Shown in pieces: positions 8,541 through 17,399 of a stretch of DNA of 32,024 bases; positions within the stretch are counted from its first letter, which is position 1; each line of letters starts with the position of its first letter. The notes under the pieces are model-generated. The model did not search any database. It was not told where the DNA came from and worked only from the letters and a program-made list of their open reading frames with translations. The stretch lies in the NCBI GenBank assembly GCA_016930515.1, contig JAFGGO010000086.1:1-32024 (forward strand), given 5' to 3'. The position numbers and the translations under genes were made by a program. Source of the stretch: Promethearchaeota archaeon (GTDB lineage Archaea > Asgardarchaeota > Lokiarchaeia > Sigyniarchaeales > SOKP01).

Positions 8541-9842
8541 CTAGGCGTTTTTAATTTCCTTGACCACGCCTACAGCAACGGTTCGACCCATATCTCGAAT
8601 TGCGAATCGGCCCATTTCGGGGATTTCAGCGTATTTTTCGAGGCAGATCTTCTTGATTGGTTGCATTGTAACCATTGCCATATCGTTCTTCTTGATGAAC
8701 TTGGGATTGTCCTCGATGACAGCGCCCGTCTTTGGGTCGAGTTTCTTGTTTAACTCGAGGAAGCGAGCTGCGATTTGAGTCGTGTGTGCGTGGACAACAG
8801 GAGTGTATCCTTGAGCAACTGCAGTTGGGTGCCAAATAACGATTATTTGACCGGTCCAGTTGCCAGAAGGAGCAATGACCGTGGGAGGATCGTTTGGATG
8901 ACCGAGACAATCACCACGACCAACATCTTTCATCTCGATGCCTCGAATGCTGAAGCCGATGTTGTCGCCAGGTTCTGCTTGGTCGATTTCCTCGTGATGC
9001 ATTTCAATGCTTCGAATTTCTCCTTGGAATCCCGTGGGTTGAATTACGATCTTGTCGCCCTTTTTGAGGACGCCCGTTTCAACCCTACCTACGGGAACGA
9101 CACCAGTACCCTTGATCTTGTACGCGTCTTGGATTGGAACCCTAAGAGGCTTGCTAGTTGGTTTTTCGGGAACAACGAACGCGTCAATCGCCTCGAGCAA
9201 GGTGGGACCCTTATACCAGGGTAACTTATCGGTCTTTTCCGCCAAGTTTTCACCAGTCATTCCGCTCGTTGGAACGAATTGAATCTTTTTAACATCAAAA
9301 CCGACTATTTTCAAGAGATCCGATACGGCGTCCTTGCACTCGTTAAATCGGTCCTCGTTATATTCCCAGTTGTCTACTTTATTAATGGCAACGACTAATT
9401 GCTTAACGCCTAAAGTGTTAGCCAAGAACGCGTGCTCTCGAGTTTGGCCGTTGGCGGCAATGCCGACTTCCATTTCTCCTTTCTTACCAGAGACTACTAA
9501 AATGCCTGCGTCTGCTTGGCTTGCGCCCGTGATCATGTTCTTGACGAAGTCTGCGTGTCCCGGAGCGTCAATGATAGTAAAGTACTTGCTTGGGGTTTCG
9601 AATTTTCTAAAAGCAAGGTCGATGGTAATGCCTCTTTGTCGCTCTTCCTTGAGCCTGTCAAAAACATACGCGTACGACCAAGACTCTCTATCGTATTCCT
9701 TAGCAAGTTTTTCAAGCTCTCTGGCCTCTCTATCCGAGATTGCGCCAGTCTTGATTAACAAGCATCCCATCATGGTCGATTTGCCGTGATCGATGTGGCC
9801 AATGATCACCAAATTCAAATGTGGTTTATCTTTGGGGATAAT
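8541..9842 (-). CDS. tuf: Translation elongation factor 1-alpha (aEF1A); start codon uncertain
   Basis: GTPase that delivers aminoacyl-tRNA to the ribosome. G motifs are all present: GHIDHGKST, the RGITIDLAF switch I region, DAPGHADF, NKVD and a TSG motif in FVPTSGMTG. Domain II contains KGTGVVPVGRVETG; domain III contains GNWTGQIIVIWHPTA and FAIRDMGRTVAVG. Family members normally begin with a few residues followed by KPHLN. Here codons for IIPKDKPHLNLVIIG are in frame, but no ATG, GTG or TTG precedes them before an in-frame TGA at 9848-9846. The only ordinary codon is TTG at 9818, which would remove KPH and start on the conserved Leu. I extend to the ATT at 9842 because the conserved N-terminus is plainly encoded; see findings. 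Confidence 0.95.
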   Translation of the reverse strand: MIPKDKPHLNLVIIGHIDHGKSTMMGCLLIKTGAISDREARELEKLAKEYDRESWSYAYVFDRLKEERQRGITIDLAFRKFETPSKYFTIIDAPGHADFVKNMITGASQADAGILVVSGKKGEMEVGIAANGQTREHAFLANTLGVKQLVVAINKVDNWEYNEDRFNECKDAVSDLLKIVGFDVKKIQFVPTSGMTGENLAEKTDKLPWYKGPTLLEAIDAFVVPEKPTSKPLRVPIQDAYKIKGTGVVPVGRVETGVLKKGDKIVIQPTGFQGEIRSIEMHHEEIDQAEPGDNIGFSIRGIEMKDVGRGDCLGHPNDPPTVIAPSGNWTGQIIVIWHPTAVAQGYTPVVHAHTTQIAARFLELNKKLDPKTGAVIEDNPKFIKKNDMAMVTMQPIKKICLEKYAEIPEMGRFAIRDMGRTVAVGVVKEIKNA

Positions 9843-9853
9843 ACATCATCTCG

Positions 9854-10423
9854 TTTTATATTTCCGTTAATTTTATGATAGTTCAAACAAAATTTCGAAA
9901 TAATCTATTATTTCTCATTAGTTGAATAAGGTCTTTAATGAAGACCGTTTTATATTTTTTATGGTATTTTTTACGAAAAGTCGATCGTTTTGGGTATTTA
10001 GTGGGACTAAGAACGCGTTTTTACATTTACAGATCGATATAGCACATAGATTAATATAAATCAATACTTGATATTCTTCTTCTAAATTTAGAGACTTTCG
10101 ATTTTTCGAATCTGATTTCTTCTCATCTATTTTTTCATTAAACTAAATTTATCTAATTGAATATCTGTTTTTGGAAATAATTGTTCATTATGGAGTATAC
10201 CAGTTAATATATCGTAAATTTTCTCTATTTTTTATTTTTTAATATTTTTAGGAATATAAATTTACAAGCGTGGCACAAGCTTTCTTAGATTCGTGTTGTG
10301 ATTTCAATCAACTTCTTAAAAATTCCACTTTTCTCCCAGACGATTTTATATTATACTTTTTTTTTCTAATAACATCTTTTTAACCAATTTAGAAATTCAA
10401 TTAAAAAAAGAGATAAAAATCAA
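9854..10423. other. 570-nt AT-rich intergenic region, no convincing gene
   Basis: This separates the divergent EF-1A and beta-helix genes and must hold both promoters. The minus strand has short open stretches, for example the ~33 codons ending in a TAG at 10129-10127 and containing IYDILTGILHNEQLFPK. They are broken by stops within 40 codons and have no start, so they could be remnants of a decayed gene or chance openness. I see no tRNA or structured RNA. Confidence 0.4.
9855..9864 (-). promoter_or_regulatory. TATA-like box upstream of EF-1A
   Basis: On the minus strand AATATAAAAC lies 13 nt before the proposed ATT and 37 nt before the TTG. A second A/T-rich element (CATAAAATTA, 9880-9871) lies further up. 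Which of the two is used bears on which start codon is possible. Confidence 0.35.
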
Positions 10424-13400
10424 ATGAAAAAATTAAAAACAACAAGGATAAATCAAACCGTCGCATTTTTAACTATATTGATTTTTGGGGTGATTACAAC
10501 GCTTCCAATCTTTTTCAACGACGAAACCTTCTTTGATAACAAGATAATTGAAGAAAGGTTGAATCTTCGAGTTTCAGCACCTATCTCACCTATTTTCATA
10601 GATAACAATTGGACGGCATATATAACCGCAGGAGTATCGTGGCTGAGTGGTAATGGAACGAGCGACGATCCCTATGTCATTGAAGATATAGAGATCGATG
10701 GACAGTATAATTATCATTGTATACGCATCGAAAATTCGATCGCCCATTTTGTCGTGAGAAATTGTACCTTCGTTAACGGACCCCTATGGGATAGTCGTGA
10801 CTTTGAATACGGAGGAGGAATAAGATTATTCAATGTTTCAAACGGGCAATTAATAGAAAATAATTGTTCATATAACGATTATGGAATTTTTATGGAAGAT
10901 TGCGCTGAAAATACTTTATTTGGAAACGATTTATATTACAATTTCGATGATGCGATTGTTATATGGGATTGCAATAACATAGATGTTCTTGAGAACAATG
11001 TCATTTTTAACGAAGGTCGTGGGATTTACTTTGAGTTTTCGGACAATTGTAATATTTTAGAAAATGAGGTGCACTCGAACTTGGTTTATGGTCTCGATCT
11101 TTATGAGCTCGATAATAGCGTCGTGACAAACAACAACATTAGCAATAATGGGTTTTTCATACCAGATGGAGGTGTATCATCTGTTGGAATTAATATTGAT
11201 TGCTGCCATTTCAACGACTTCGTGAGAAACACGGTATCTGATCAGTTAATAGGAGGAATCGGAGAAGGAATAAAAATACTTGGTTCAAACGATAACTATT
11301 TTTTTATGAATGACATTAACCACAACGGTGACGGTATTCTAATAACTTATGGTTTTGATGATAGCAAAAATAACATATTCTTTGGTAACAATGTCACAAA
11401 CAATATGAACTACGGAGCGATGATAGAATATTCAAGTTCAAACAATACATTTTATTGCAATAATTTCGTTAATAACACCATTCACGCTCGAGATAGTACT
11501 TCTATAGATGATAATTTCTGGTTTTTTTCAGTAGTTGGAAATTATTGGGACAATTACACGGGAGTTGACACAGATGGTAATGGAATAGGCGATTCACCTT
11601 ACGAAGATATTGAAGGTTCAGTAGCCATTGATTTATATCCCTTGATGGAGCCCGTCTTGGATCCAGAAGAGGTTTATGCAAATCATACGGATGGCGGCCC
11701 AGAATGGTCCGGAGAACCAATCTATATCGACGACTCGTCACCGACAAATAGTTGGGCGCATTATAAGAGTTCGGGAGCGTCTTGGTTAAGTGGTAATGGA
11801 ACGAGCGACGATCCGTATGTCATCGAGAATGTTAAGATAAATGGGCAAGTTTTTTATTATTGCATTCACATTGAGAATTCGATCGCTCATTTCATCGTGA
11901 GAAATTGTACGCTTCTTAATGCTTCCTTTTCGACCAGAGCAGGAATCAGGTTATATAATGTTGCAAATGGACAAGTAATAGATAATAATTGTACATATAA
12001 TTATAACGGAGTATACATTCAGGATTGCGTTGAAAATATTACTTTATTTGGAAACGAGATAAAAAGTAATAGCGAATCTGGAATAGTCGTTGACGATTGC
12101 GATTTTGTAGATATCCTTGAAAACAATATTACTAATAACGGAGGTAATGGGATTTTCACCTATAATTCTGACGATTGTAACATATCATTAAACGAAATAC
12201 ACTCGAACGAAGGAACAGGGCTCTATCTTGATAATTCAGAGTATAACACCGCAGAGGAAAACAAGATTAGTAATAATGGTTTTTCTGATGAATGGGTCGG
12301 AATTGAGTTAATTTACTCTCACGATAACGATTTCTTGAGAAACACAATATCAGACGAGCTAAAATTCGTAGGAGGTTCGTGGGTAGGACAAGGTATAAGA
12401 GTATGTGATTCGTATCGCAATTACTTTTTCATGAACAATATAATCCACAACGGACAAGGAGTTGTTTTAACTGACACTGGAATGCAAAATCGATTTAATT
12501 GGTTATTCGGTAACAACATCACGGATAATGTAAATTACGGAGTGTTTATAGCAGATGGACAAATGTTGGAAAATTCGATATATTGCAATAACTTCATAAA
12601 TAACTCAGTTCACGCCCGAAATAACGATGATAGATATAATTTTTGGAACGCATCTACAGTTGGAAATTATTGGGATGATTACACAGGAGTTGACGCAGAT
12701 GGTAATGGATTAGGAGATACTCCCTATAATCTTTTTAGAGGTTGCGATTATCTCCCATTAATGGAAATAGTCCTAGATCCTGAATGGGTATTTGCAAATC
12801 TTACGAGAGATTCAGAAGAACCAGATGAATCAATGGGTATTAGTCCCATTTACATCTTCGGCTTGTCACCAACTGATGATTGGGTGTATTATAAGAGTTT
12901 AGGAGTTTCGTGGTTAAGCGGAGAAGGAACATTCGACAATCCTTATGTCATAGAAAACCAATTTATCAACGCTAGCTCTGCATCTGAAAATAGATCTTGC
13001 ATATATATCGAGGAATCAAGAGCTCATTTCATCATAAGAAATTGCACGCTAGTCAGTGCTTCAGAAGGTCTATATCGTTATAAAGAAGGTGCGGGAATAA
13101 CTTTGAATAGGGTTACTAATGGACAATTAATTGGTAATAATTGTTCTTTCAATGACATAGGAATTAAGTCAGCAGATAATTATGACAGTAGTATCCTTGT
13201 AACTGGAAATGACTTGATATTAAATAAAAAATATGGACTGTACCTAGAAACCATTGGTAATTGCGAGGTCACTGAGAACAATATGTTATATAACGGAATT
13301 GGGATGTCGATATTTAGCTGTAGATATAGTAACTTTTCTAAAAATGAAATACATTTTAACGATGGATATGGAATGCAAACTAGAAATATCCGTTCTTGTT

Positions 13401-14095
13401 CATTTGAAGAAAATAATATTAGTAACAATGGAGGTACAGACGAAATTGTCGTTAGTTCTTTACTCTTCTTGAAAGGAAGTGCTACAGATAATACGAATGG
13501 AATTTTCATTAATAATAGTTACGATAACGAGTTCCTGAAAAATATTATTAGTAACGAAATAACAGGTATCCAAATGCAAAATTCGAGCGAGAACTATTTC
13601 TTCTTAAATATCATTCACCACAACAAGAACGGCATTAATTTAGACTTGCAATCAAACAAAAATACGTTTTTTGGAAATAATTTCACAGACAACACGGACA
13701 AGGGGGTATCAGTAGCTGAAGGTTGTTCTGATAACCTATTGTATTGCAATAATTTCATAAATAACACGATTCACGCAAGTGATTTAAACCCTCCACTCGT
13801 TAATCATTGGAATACAAGCACGATAGGAAATTATTGGGATGATTATGGCGGAGTTGATACGGATGGTGATGGAATCGGAGATTCGTCAAATGGATTGGAC
13901 TATCTACCTATAATTGTGCCCGTTGAAGATCCAGAAGAAGTTATTGAAGATCATCAGAGCGATATGGATGATGGAAATACGGAAGATCAAGGAGAGGGGG
14001 GAGGAAACATCTCTTTTGGCGGTTCTTTCCTTCTTTTTTCTCTCTTAGCAATAGCTTCGCTTATTCTTATCTTTAGGAAGCGTCATTTCAAGTAA
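10424..14095 (+). CDS. Surface protein of three tandem NosD/CASH-type beta-helix modules
   Basis: 1223 residues. A signal/anchor segment at ~12-31 is followed by three homologous modules at ~63-395, ~444-770 and ~819-1160. Each begins with W.. (Y/H)ITAG/YKSSG...SWLSGNGTSDDPYVIE, continues with parallel beta-helix rungs rich in N.(I/V).NN (right-handed beta-helix, NosD/CASH type), and closes with a GNYWDDYTGVD.DGNG.GD block that looks like a Ca-binding Asp-rich loop. A low-complexity acidic/Gly linker precedes a C-terminal hydrophobic segment (FLLFSLLAIASLILIF) and RKRHFK. That could be a membrane anchor or an archaeal C-terminal sorting signal. N-x-S/T sites are very frequent. The protein is probably an exterior adhesin or carbohydrate-acting protein. 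Substrate and enzymatic activity are not apparent. Confidence 0.9.
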   Translation: MKKLKTTRINQTVAFLTILIFGVITTLPIFFNDETFFDNKIIEERLNLRVSAPISPIFIDNNWTAYITAGVSWLSGNGTSDDPYVIEDIEIDGQYNYHCIRIENSIAHFVVRNCTFVNGPLWDSRDFEYGGGIRLFNVSNGQLIENNCSYNDYGIFMEDCAENTLFGNDLYYNFDDAIVIWDCNNIDVLENNVIFNEGRGIYFEFSDNCNILENEVHSNLVYGLDLYELDNSVVTNNNISNNGFFIPDGGVSSVGINIDCCHFNDFVRNTVSDQLIGGIGEGIKILGSNDNYFFMNDINHNGDGILITYGFDDSKNNIFFGNNVTNNMNYGAMIEYSSSNNTFYCNNFVNNTIHARDSTSIDDNFWFFSVVGNYWDNYTGVDTDGNGIGDSPYEDIEGSVAIDLYPLMEPVLDPEEVYANHTDGGPEWSGEPIYIDDSSPTNSWAHYKSSGASWLSGNGTSDDPYVIENVKINGQVFYYCIHIENSIAHFIVRNCTLLNASFSTRAGIRLYNVANGQVIDNNCTYNYNGVYIQDCVENITLFGNEIKSNSESGIVVDDCDFVDILENNITNNGGNGIFTYNSDDCNISLNEIHSNEGTGLYLDNSEYNTAEENKISNNGFSDEWVGIELIYSHDNDFLRNTISDELKFVGGSWVGQGIRVCDSYRNYFFMNNIIHNGQGVVLTDTGMQNRFNWLFGNNITDNVNYGVFIADGQMLENSIYCNNFINNSVHARNNDDRYNFWNASTVGNYWDDYTGVDADGNGLGDTPYNLFRGCDYLPLMEIVLDPEWVFANLTRDSEEPDESMGISPIYIFGLSPTDDWVYYKSLGVSWLSGEGTFDNPYVIENQFINASSASENRSCIYIEESRAHFIIRNCTLVSASEGLYRYKEGAGITLNRVTNGQLIGNNCSFNDIGIKSADNYDSSILVTGNDLILNKKYGLYLETIGNCEVTENNMLYNGIGMSIFSCRYSNFSKNEIHFNDGYGMQTRNIRSCSFEENNISNNGGTDEIVVSSLLFLKGSATDNTNGIFINNSYDNEFLKNIISNEITGIQMQNSSENYFFLNIIHHNKNGINLDLQSNKNTFFGNNFTDNTDKGVSVAEGCSDNLLYCNNFINNTIHASDLNPPLVNHWNTSTIGNYWDDYGGVDTDGDGIGDSSNGLDYLPIIVPVEDPEEVIEDHQSDMDDGNTEDQGEGGGNISFGGSFLLFSLLAIASLILIFRKRHFK

Positions 14096-14116
14096 ATAAA
14101 AAAATTCCATAATTCA

Positions 14117-14126
14117 TTTTTTTTTT
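14117..14126 (+). terminator. Oligo-T terminator of the beta-helix gene
   Basis: Ten consecutive T residues start 21 nt after the stop codon. Confidence 0.55.
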
Positions 14127-14261
14127 CTTAATATCTTTTATTGAATTAGATATTGCACCTTAAAAAAAGAGTTTTGCACATTATGATGATAAAAGTCAAA
14201 TAACATTCCTTCTTTATAACCCTATCAAGGAAAAAAAAACACTTATCTCGTGCAAAACAAC

Positions 14262-15080
14262 ATGGTAAAAAGTCGAACGAAGTTTCCCCGAGAAGGAGAA
14301 TTTATAATGGGACGGGTGGTTGAAATTCAAAACCAATACATTTATGTGGACTTGATCGATTACAAAGGGCTTGATTCAGAAGAGCACGCTCGGGGCATGA
14401 TCCATATAAGCGAGATCTCAAGCAGGTGGATCAAGAATATCCGAAATTTTGCTCGCATTAATCAAATCCTCGTTTTAAGGGTTTTAAAAGTGGACTCATA
14501 CAAGGGGCACGTGGACTTGTCTCTCAGGCGGGTAAACTCCGCTCAGAAGGAAAATCGCAAGAAGGAACAAAAATTCGCAATGAAGTTCGAAACCTTGCTC
14601 GAGTTTCTATCCGAAGAAACTGGCATGACACTTGACGAAGCCTATGAAAAGGTCGGTTTTCCCATTTTAGACATGTACGACAACTATCAGGACGCCATCG
14701 AAGATTTAAAAGAGAACGGCCCGCAAATTCTTAGCAAGCTCAATGATATTCCCGAAGACGTCAAGCAGAAATACCTGAATATCATTAACGAAAATGTGGA
14801 AATTTCAACAATAAACATCATTGGCAAGATAAAGCTTTCTTTTTCTAACGAGAACGGAATCGAATTGATCAAGGATTCCTTGCTGAACGCCCTCAAGGTG
14901 GTGAAGCAACCAAAAGAAACGCGTCACATTAACATATCGTATATTGGAACGCCCTTCTATCGCTTGGAGATCGTTTCGAAGGATTACATCGATGCAGAAG
15001 CGATCTTATCAGAAGCCATGGAAATCATTCAGGCAAATGTGCAACAATATAATGGCCAGTTCGAGTTCATTCGAGATTAA
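14262..15080 (+). CDS. Translation initiation factor 2 subunit alpha (aIF2-alpha)
   Basis: Alpha subunit of the heterotrimer that brings initiator tRNA to the small ribosomal subunit. Residues ~8-85 form an S1 RNA-binding domain (GEFIMGRVVEIQNQYIYVDL, HISEISSRWIKNIRNFA, LRVLKVDSYKGHVDLSLRRV). A helical middle domain follows, and then the C-terminal alpha/beta domain that contacts the gamma subunit (HINISYIGTPFYRLEIVSKD). The loop corresponding to the eukaryotic Ser51 region reads SEISSRWIKNIR, as in archaea. An in-frame GTG at 14250 lies 12 nt before the ATG at 14262; I prefer the ATG, since KSRTKFPREGEFIMG starts as in the family. A TATA-like CTTTATAAC is at 14212-14220. Nop10 follows 32 nt downstream, the standard archaeal order. 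Confidence 0.94.
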   Translation: MVKSRTKFPREGEFIMGRVVEIQNQYIYVDLIDYKGLDSEEHARGMIHISEISSRWIKNIRNFARINQILVLRVLKVDSYKGHVDLSLRRVNSAQKENRKKEQKFAMKFETLLEFLSEETGMTLDEAYEKVGFPILDMYDNYQDAIEDLKENGPQILSKLNDIPEDVKQKYLNIINENVEISTINIIGKIKLSFSNENGIELIKDSLLNALKVVKQPKETRHINISYIGTPFYRLEIVSKDYIDAEAILSEAMEIIQANVQQYNGQFEFIRD

Positions 15081-15112
15081 TCAAGACTTAATGTGATGGG
15101 AGGAGTTCGATA

Positions 15113-15298
15113 ATGACAAAACACCTTCAAAAATGCGTAAACTGCGGAGAATATAGCTTGGCCAATCCGGAGCTCAAGTGCATTTACTGCGGAGGGCAGC
15201 TGACGAACGTAAAACCTCCCAAGTTTTCGTTACAAGACAAGTTTGGCAAATATCGGCTCAAATACTTCAAGGAAGAATTTGAAAAGAAATACAATTAA
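15113..15298 (+). CDS. nop10: H/ACA RNP component Nop10
   Basis: 61 residues, the usual length. The N-terminal zinc ribbon has C8-x2-C11 and C24-x2-C27 (CVNCG ... CIYCGG). It is followed by the conserved PPKFS..DK.GKYR basic linker and a C-terminal helix that wraps the Cbf5 pseudouridine synthase. It acts in the archaeal H/ACA guide-RNP that makes pseudouridine in rRNA. A strong Shine-Dalgarno (GGGAGGAG, 15098-15105) sits 7 nt before the ATG. Co-transcription with aIF2-alpha is expected; the L44e and S27e genes that often precede aIF2-alpha in other archaea are not next to it here. Confidence 0.93.
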   Translation: MTKHLQKCVNCGEYSLANPELKCIYCGGQLTNVKPPKFSLQDKFGKYRLKYFKEEFEKKYN

Positions 15299-15344
15299 GT
15301 GATTTCTGAAGATCTGTTAAGAATGACCTATTTTATTTGCTGAT

Positions 15345-16058
15345 TTATAATGTAATTAACATTGCGTATTTTTCGTCCACGAAAATTTTCGCATTCTTGT
15401 ACGGAAGGCTTGCCACGTCTTCTTTTTCGTATGGACCGTAGTTCAACAAGTCAATTCCTACAATTGGGGGAGTTTTTTTCAAAAATCTGATGAGCACATA
15501 ATTGTAATCCTCTTCTTTAGGGTCTTGAAAGGTCTGGGAAGATGTATATTGTAGATTGGGTTTGATATCGTCATGCTCTGTATGTTCTTTACTCTCAAGT
15601 TTGGTTCCTTTTACTACGATCTCTTTAGCATCTTTTTTTAAATCTACATTGAAGGCATCAATCGGAGCTTGATTTATTGATTCGAAAGACTTGTCAACGA
15701 TGGATAGTTTTAAAGTCTTATCATACCCTTTCAATGACGCAACAAGATTTTGGTATAAAAGTTTCTCTGCCTCAATGAGAAGATCAATATCAATAGCTTG
15801 CAAGGCAAGTGCGGCGTTAATTAACTTGATTTCGCGAATTTTCAATAAATCTGAAAGCAAATATTCAAAGTTCTTTTGATAGGTTTTAGTTAAGGTGGCA
15901 TTAATCCCTTCTTCCTTTTCAATTTTAACTTCCTTAACTCGTTGGAAATCGTCTTGATATTGCTCATAGGAATCTTGCGATAACGGAGTCAACTCGTTCG
16001 ACTTATATTCCTTCAACCAATGCTTGTAGAGTTTATCGTAAGCCACCTGTAAATTCAT
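15345..16058 (-). CDS. Archaeal GINS subunit (Gins51/Sld5-type)
   Basis: 237 residues. The helical A domain occupies roughly residues 1-125 (NLQVAYDKLYKHWLKEY ... REIKLINAALALQA), a charged linker follows, and the small beta-rich B domain is at the C-terminus (~185-237: VLIRFLKKTPPIVGIDLLNYG, then PYEKEDVASLPYKNAKIFVD). An A-then-B domain order is that of Gins51. GINS associates with MCM and the Cdc45/RecJ homologue in the replicative helicase. It is the last gene of a minus-strand operon after PriL and PriS; GINS next to PriS is a common archaeal arrangement. The sequence is divergent in the A domain, so the subunit type rests on domain order. Confidence 0.85.
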   Translation of the reverse strand: MNLQVAYDKLYKHWLKEYKSNELTPLSQDSYEQYQDDFQRVKEVKIEKEEGINATLTKTYQKNFEYLLSDLLKIREIKLINAALALQAIDIDLLIEAEKLLYQNLVASLKGYDKTLKLSIVDKSFESINQAPIDAFNVDLKKDAKEIVVKGTKLESKEHTEHDDIKPNLQYTSSQTFQDPKEEDYNYVLIRFLKKTPPIVGIDLLNYGPYEKEDVASLPYKNAKIFVDEKYAMLITL

Positions 16059-16127
16059 GCGATTTAAAAACCATTTTTATGTGATTTAGTAGGGGATGAG
16101 AAAGTTAAAAAAGTTATTATTAACACG

Positions 16128-17399
16128 TCAAGAGAGTTTTGCCACTTCCTTGCATAGGAGAAAAACGGCCAGGTGGTTGGGAACCTCTATCACGTCTCCT
16201 TGAGAATAAGGGCCATAAGTTTGATCCTTCATTGTCGTTGGAGGCACAGTGGTTTCTATAATCTGGAGCTTCTGCGTTTCGGAACTGCTATAGAATACAA
16301 TTGGATCTAGCTCTTCGCTTTGCTCGTTGAGTGGATTAAACCAATCGAGCTGATCCCGCGTTAATTCTTGAACTTTAAACCCAGATTTACCGTGAAGCGA
16401 ATCAGGGTAGCGAATGAGCCTATGAACATCTATAGTGACAGGTTCGTCAATTTCCACGCCAATTTCGTGCGCAATGGCCTGCAAAAACTTGACCCAGGAT
16501 TCGCGCCCCAATCCTTCCACATCCCATATATTTGCTGTGCTAGTGCTTGAAAAGGTATTAAGCAATTTGATTCTTGAGTTTATAATGTTAGTTACGACAT
16601 TTGATTTCAGGCCTAATCTTGTTAGCGTATTTTCCAAGAGTTCAAGTGGTTCGTTTAATATTTTTTCTAGTCGAGTAGCGATCTTACAAGCCCATCCAAC
16701 ATTTTCCTTTCGGAGACCGTAAAAAACACCAGATTTTTCCTTGAAACCTAGAATATCAAGGGATAAATTATTTCCACTGAGGTAATCTGCGATTTCTCTC
16801 CTCCCTTCGCTTGAAAGAGCTCTCATCTTTTCGTTTTCGACCTTGATGTGATATCCTCGGTGACCGGAAAAGGCAATTTTTAATTCTGATTCTTCGAGTC
16901 CAAAATCGGGAATTAGAAAGTCGTCCACGAGCGAGATAATTGATCTTTTAGCGACTTCCAAGCATTGCTCACAAATCCAAGAGAAGGTCTTAAACCTCGT
17001 GCTTCCACAAGAGCATTTTTTCCCCGCCATGCCTTTACCCTGCTTACCACAATCTCTACAATACCAAAAGTCATGATTTTCCTTACATGGCGTGTAAAAG
17101 TGGTCTACATCGATATCGATGATGAAATCGCAACCAAGATAGCCCTTGTTATCCATTTCCGAGCGATCGGGATTTTTGTAAATTGTTCCGCTCGAATAAA
17201 CATGTCTTGGTCCCTCTTGAATTAAGTATTTACTCAAGAGAGCCGTTGTATCGAAGCCCATGTGTCGAATCATTATTTGTCGATCCCAAGGTATGAATCC
17301 AAATTCTCTGCTTCCAAATTGAGCCACGCATGCAATATCTTGTCCAATATTACGATAATAAGCTTGAAATAATCGCTTAAGAAACACCTGCTCGCTCAT
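16128..17399 (-). CDS. priS: DNA primase small (catalytic) subunit PriS
   Basis: 423 residues. It shows the catalytic acidic motif DIDVD (95-99), the nucleotide-binding SGHRGYH (178-184) and the TIDVHRLIRYPDSLHGKSGF block carrying the third catalytic-type Asp. Between the first two motifs is a Cys-rich insert: C105, C114, C117, C129, C131, C143, C146, enough for two zinc knuckles. The C-terminal ~35 residues (TYGPYSQGDVIEVPNHLAVFL) look like the GINS B-domain motif. It makes RNA/DNA primers with PriL. It starts with ATG at 17399, overlapping the PriL stop by 4 nt. It is longer than the ~350 residues of many euryarchaeal PriS because of the insert and the tail. Confidence 0.96.
   Translation of the reverse strand: MSEQVFLKRLFQAYYRNIGQDIACVAQFGSREFGFIPWDRQIMIRHMGFDTTALLSKYLIQEGPRHVYSSGTIYKNPDRSEMDNKGYLGCDFIIDIDVDHFYTPCKENHDFWYCRDCGKQGKGMAGKKCSCGSTRFKTFSWICEQCLEVAKRSIISLVDDFLIPDFGLEESELKIAFSGHRGYHIKVENEKMRALSSEGRREIADYLSGNNLSLDILGFKEKSGVFYGLRKENVGWACKIATRLEKILNEPLELLENTLTRLGLKSNVVTNIINSRIKLLNTFSSTSTANIWDVEGLGRESWVKFLQAIAHEIGVEIDEPVTIDVHRLIRYPDSLHGKSGFKVQELTRDQLDWFNPLNEQSEELDPIVFYSSSETQKLQIIETTVPPTTMKDQTYGPYSQGDVIEVPNHLAVFLLCKEVAKLS

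Noticed and set aside
8560..9789. Several plus-strand and one other minus-strand open frames inside the EF-1A gene
   Set aside because: EF-1A occupies this DNA with all its motifs; the others are shadows caused by its codon composition.
10127..10235. Minus-strand open stretch containing IYDILTGILHNEQLFPK in the EF-1A/beta-helix spacer
   Set aside because: There is no start codon, stops lie on both sides within 40 codons, and the plus strand of the same spacer also has open stretches. It could be a gene relic, but chance in AT-rich DNA explains it equally well.
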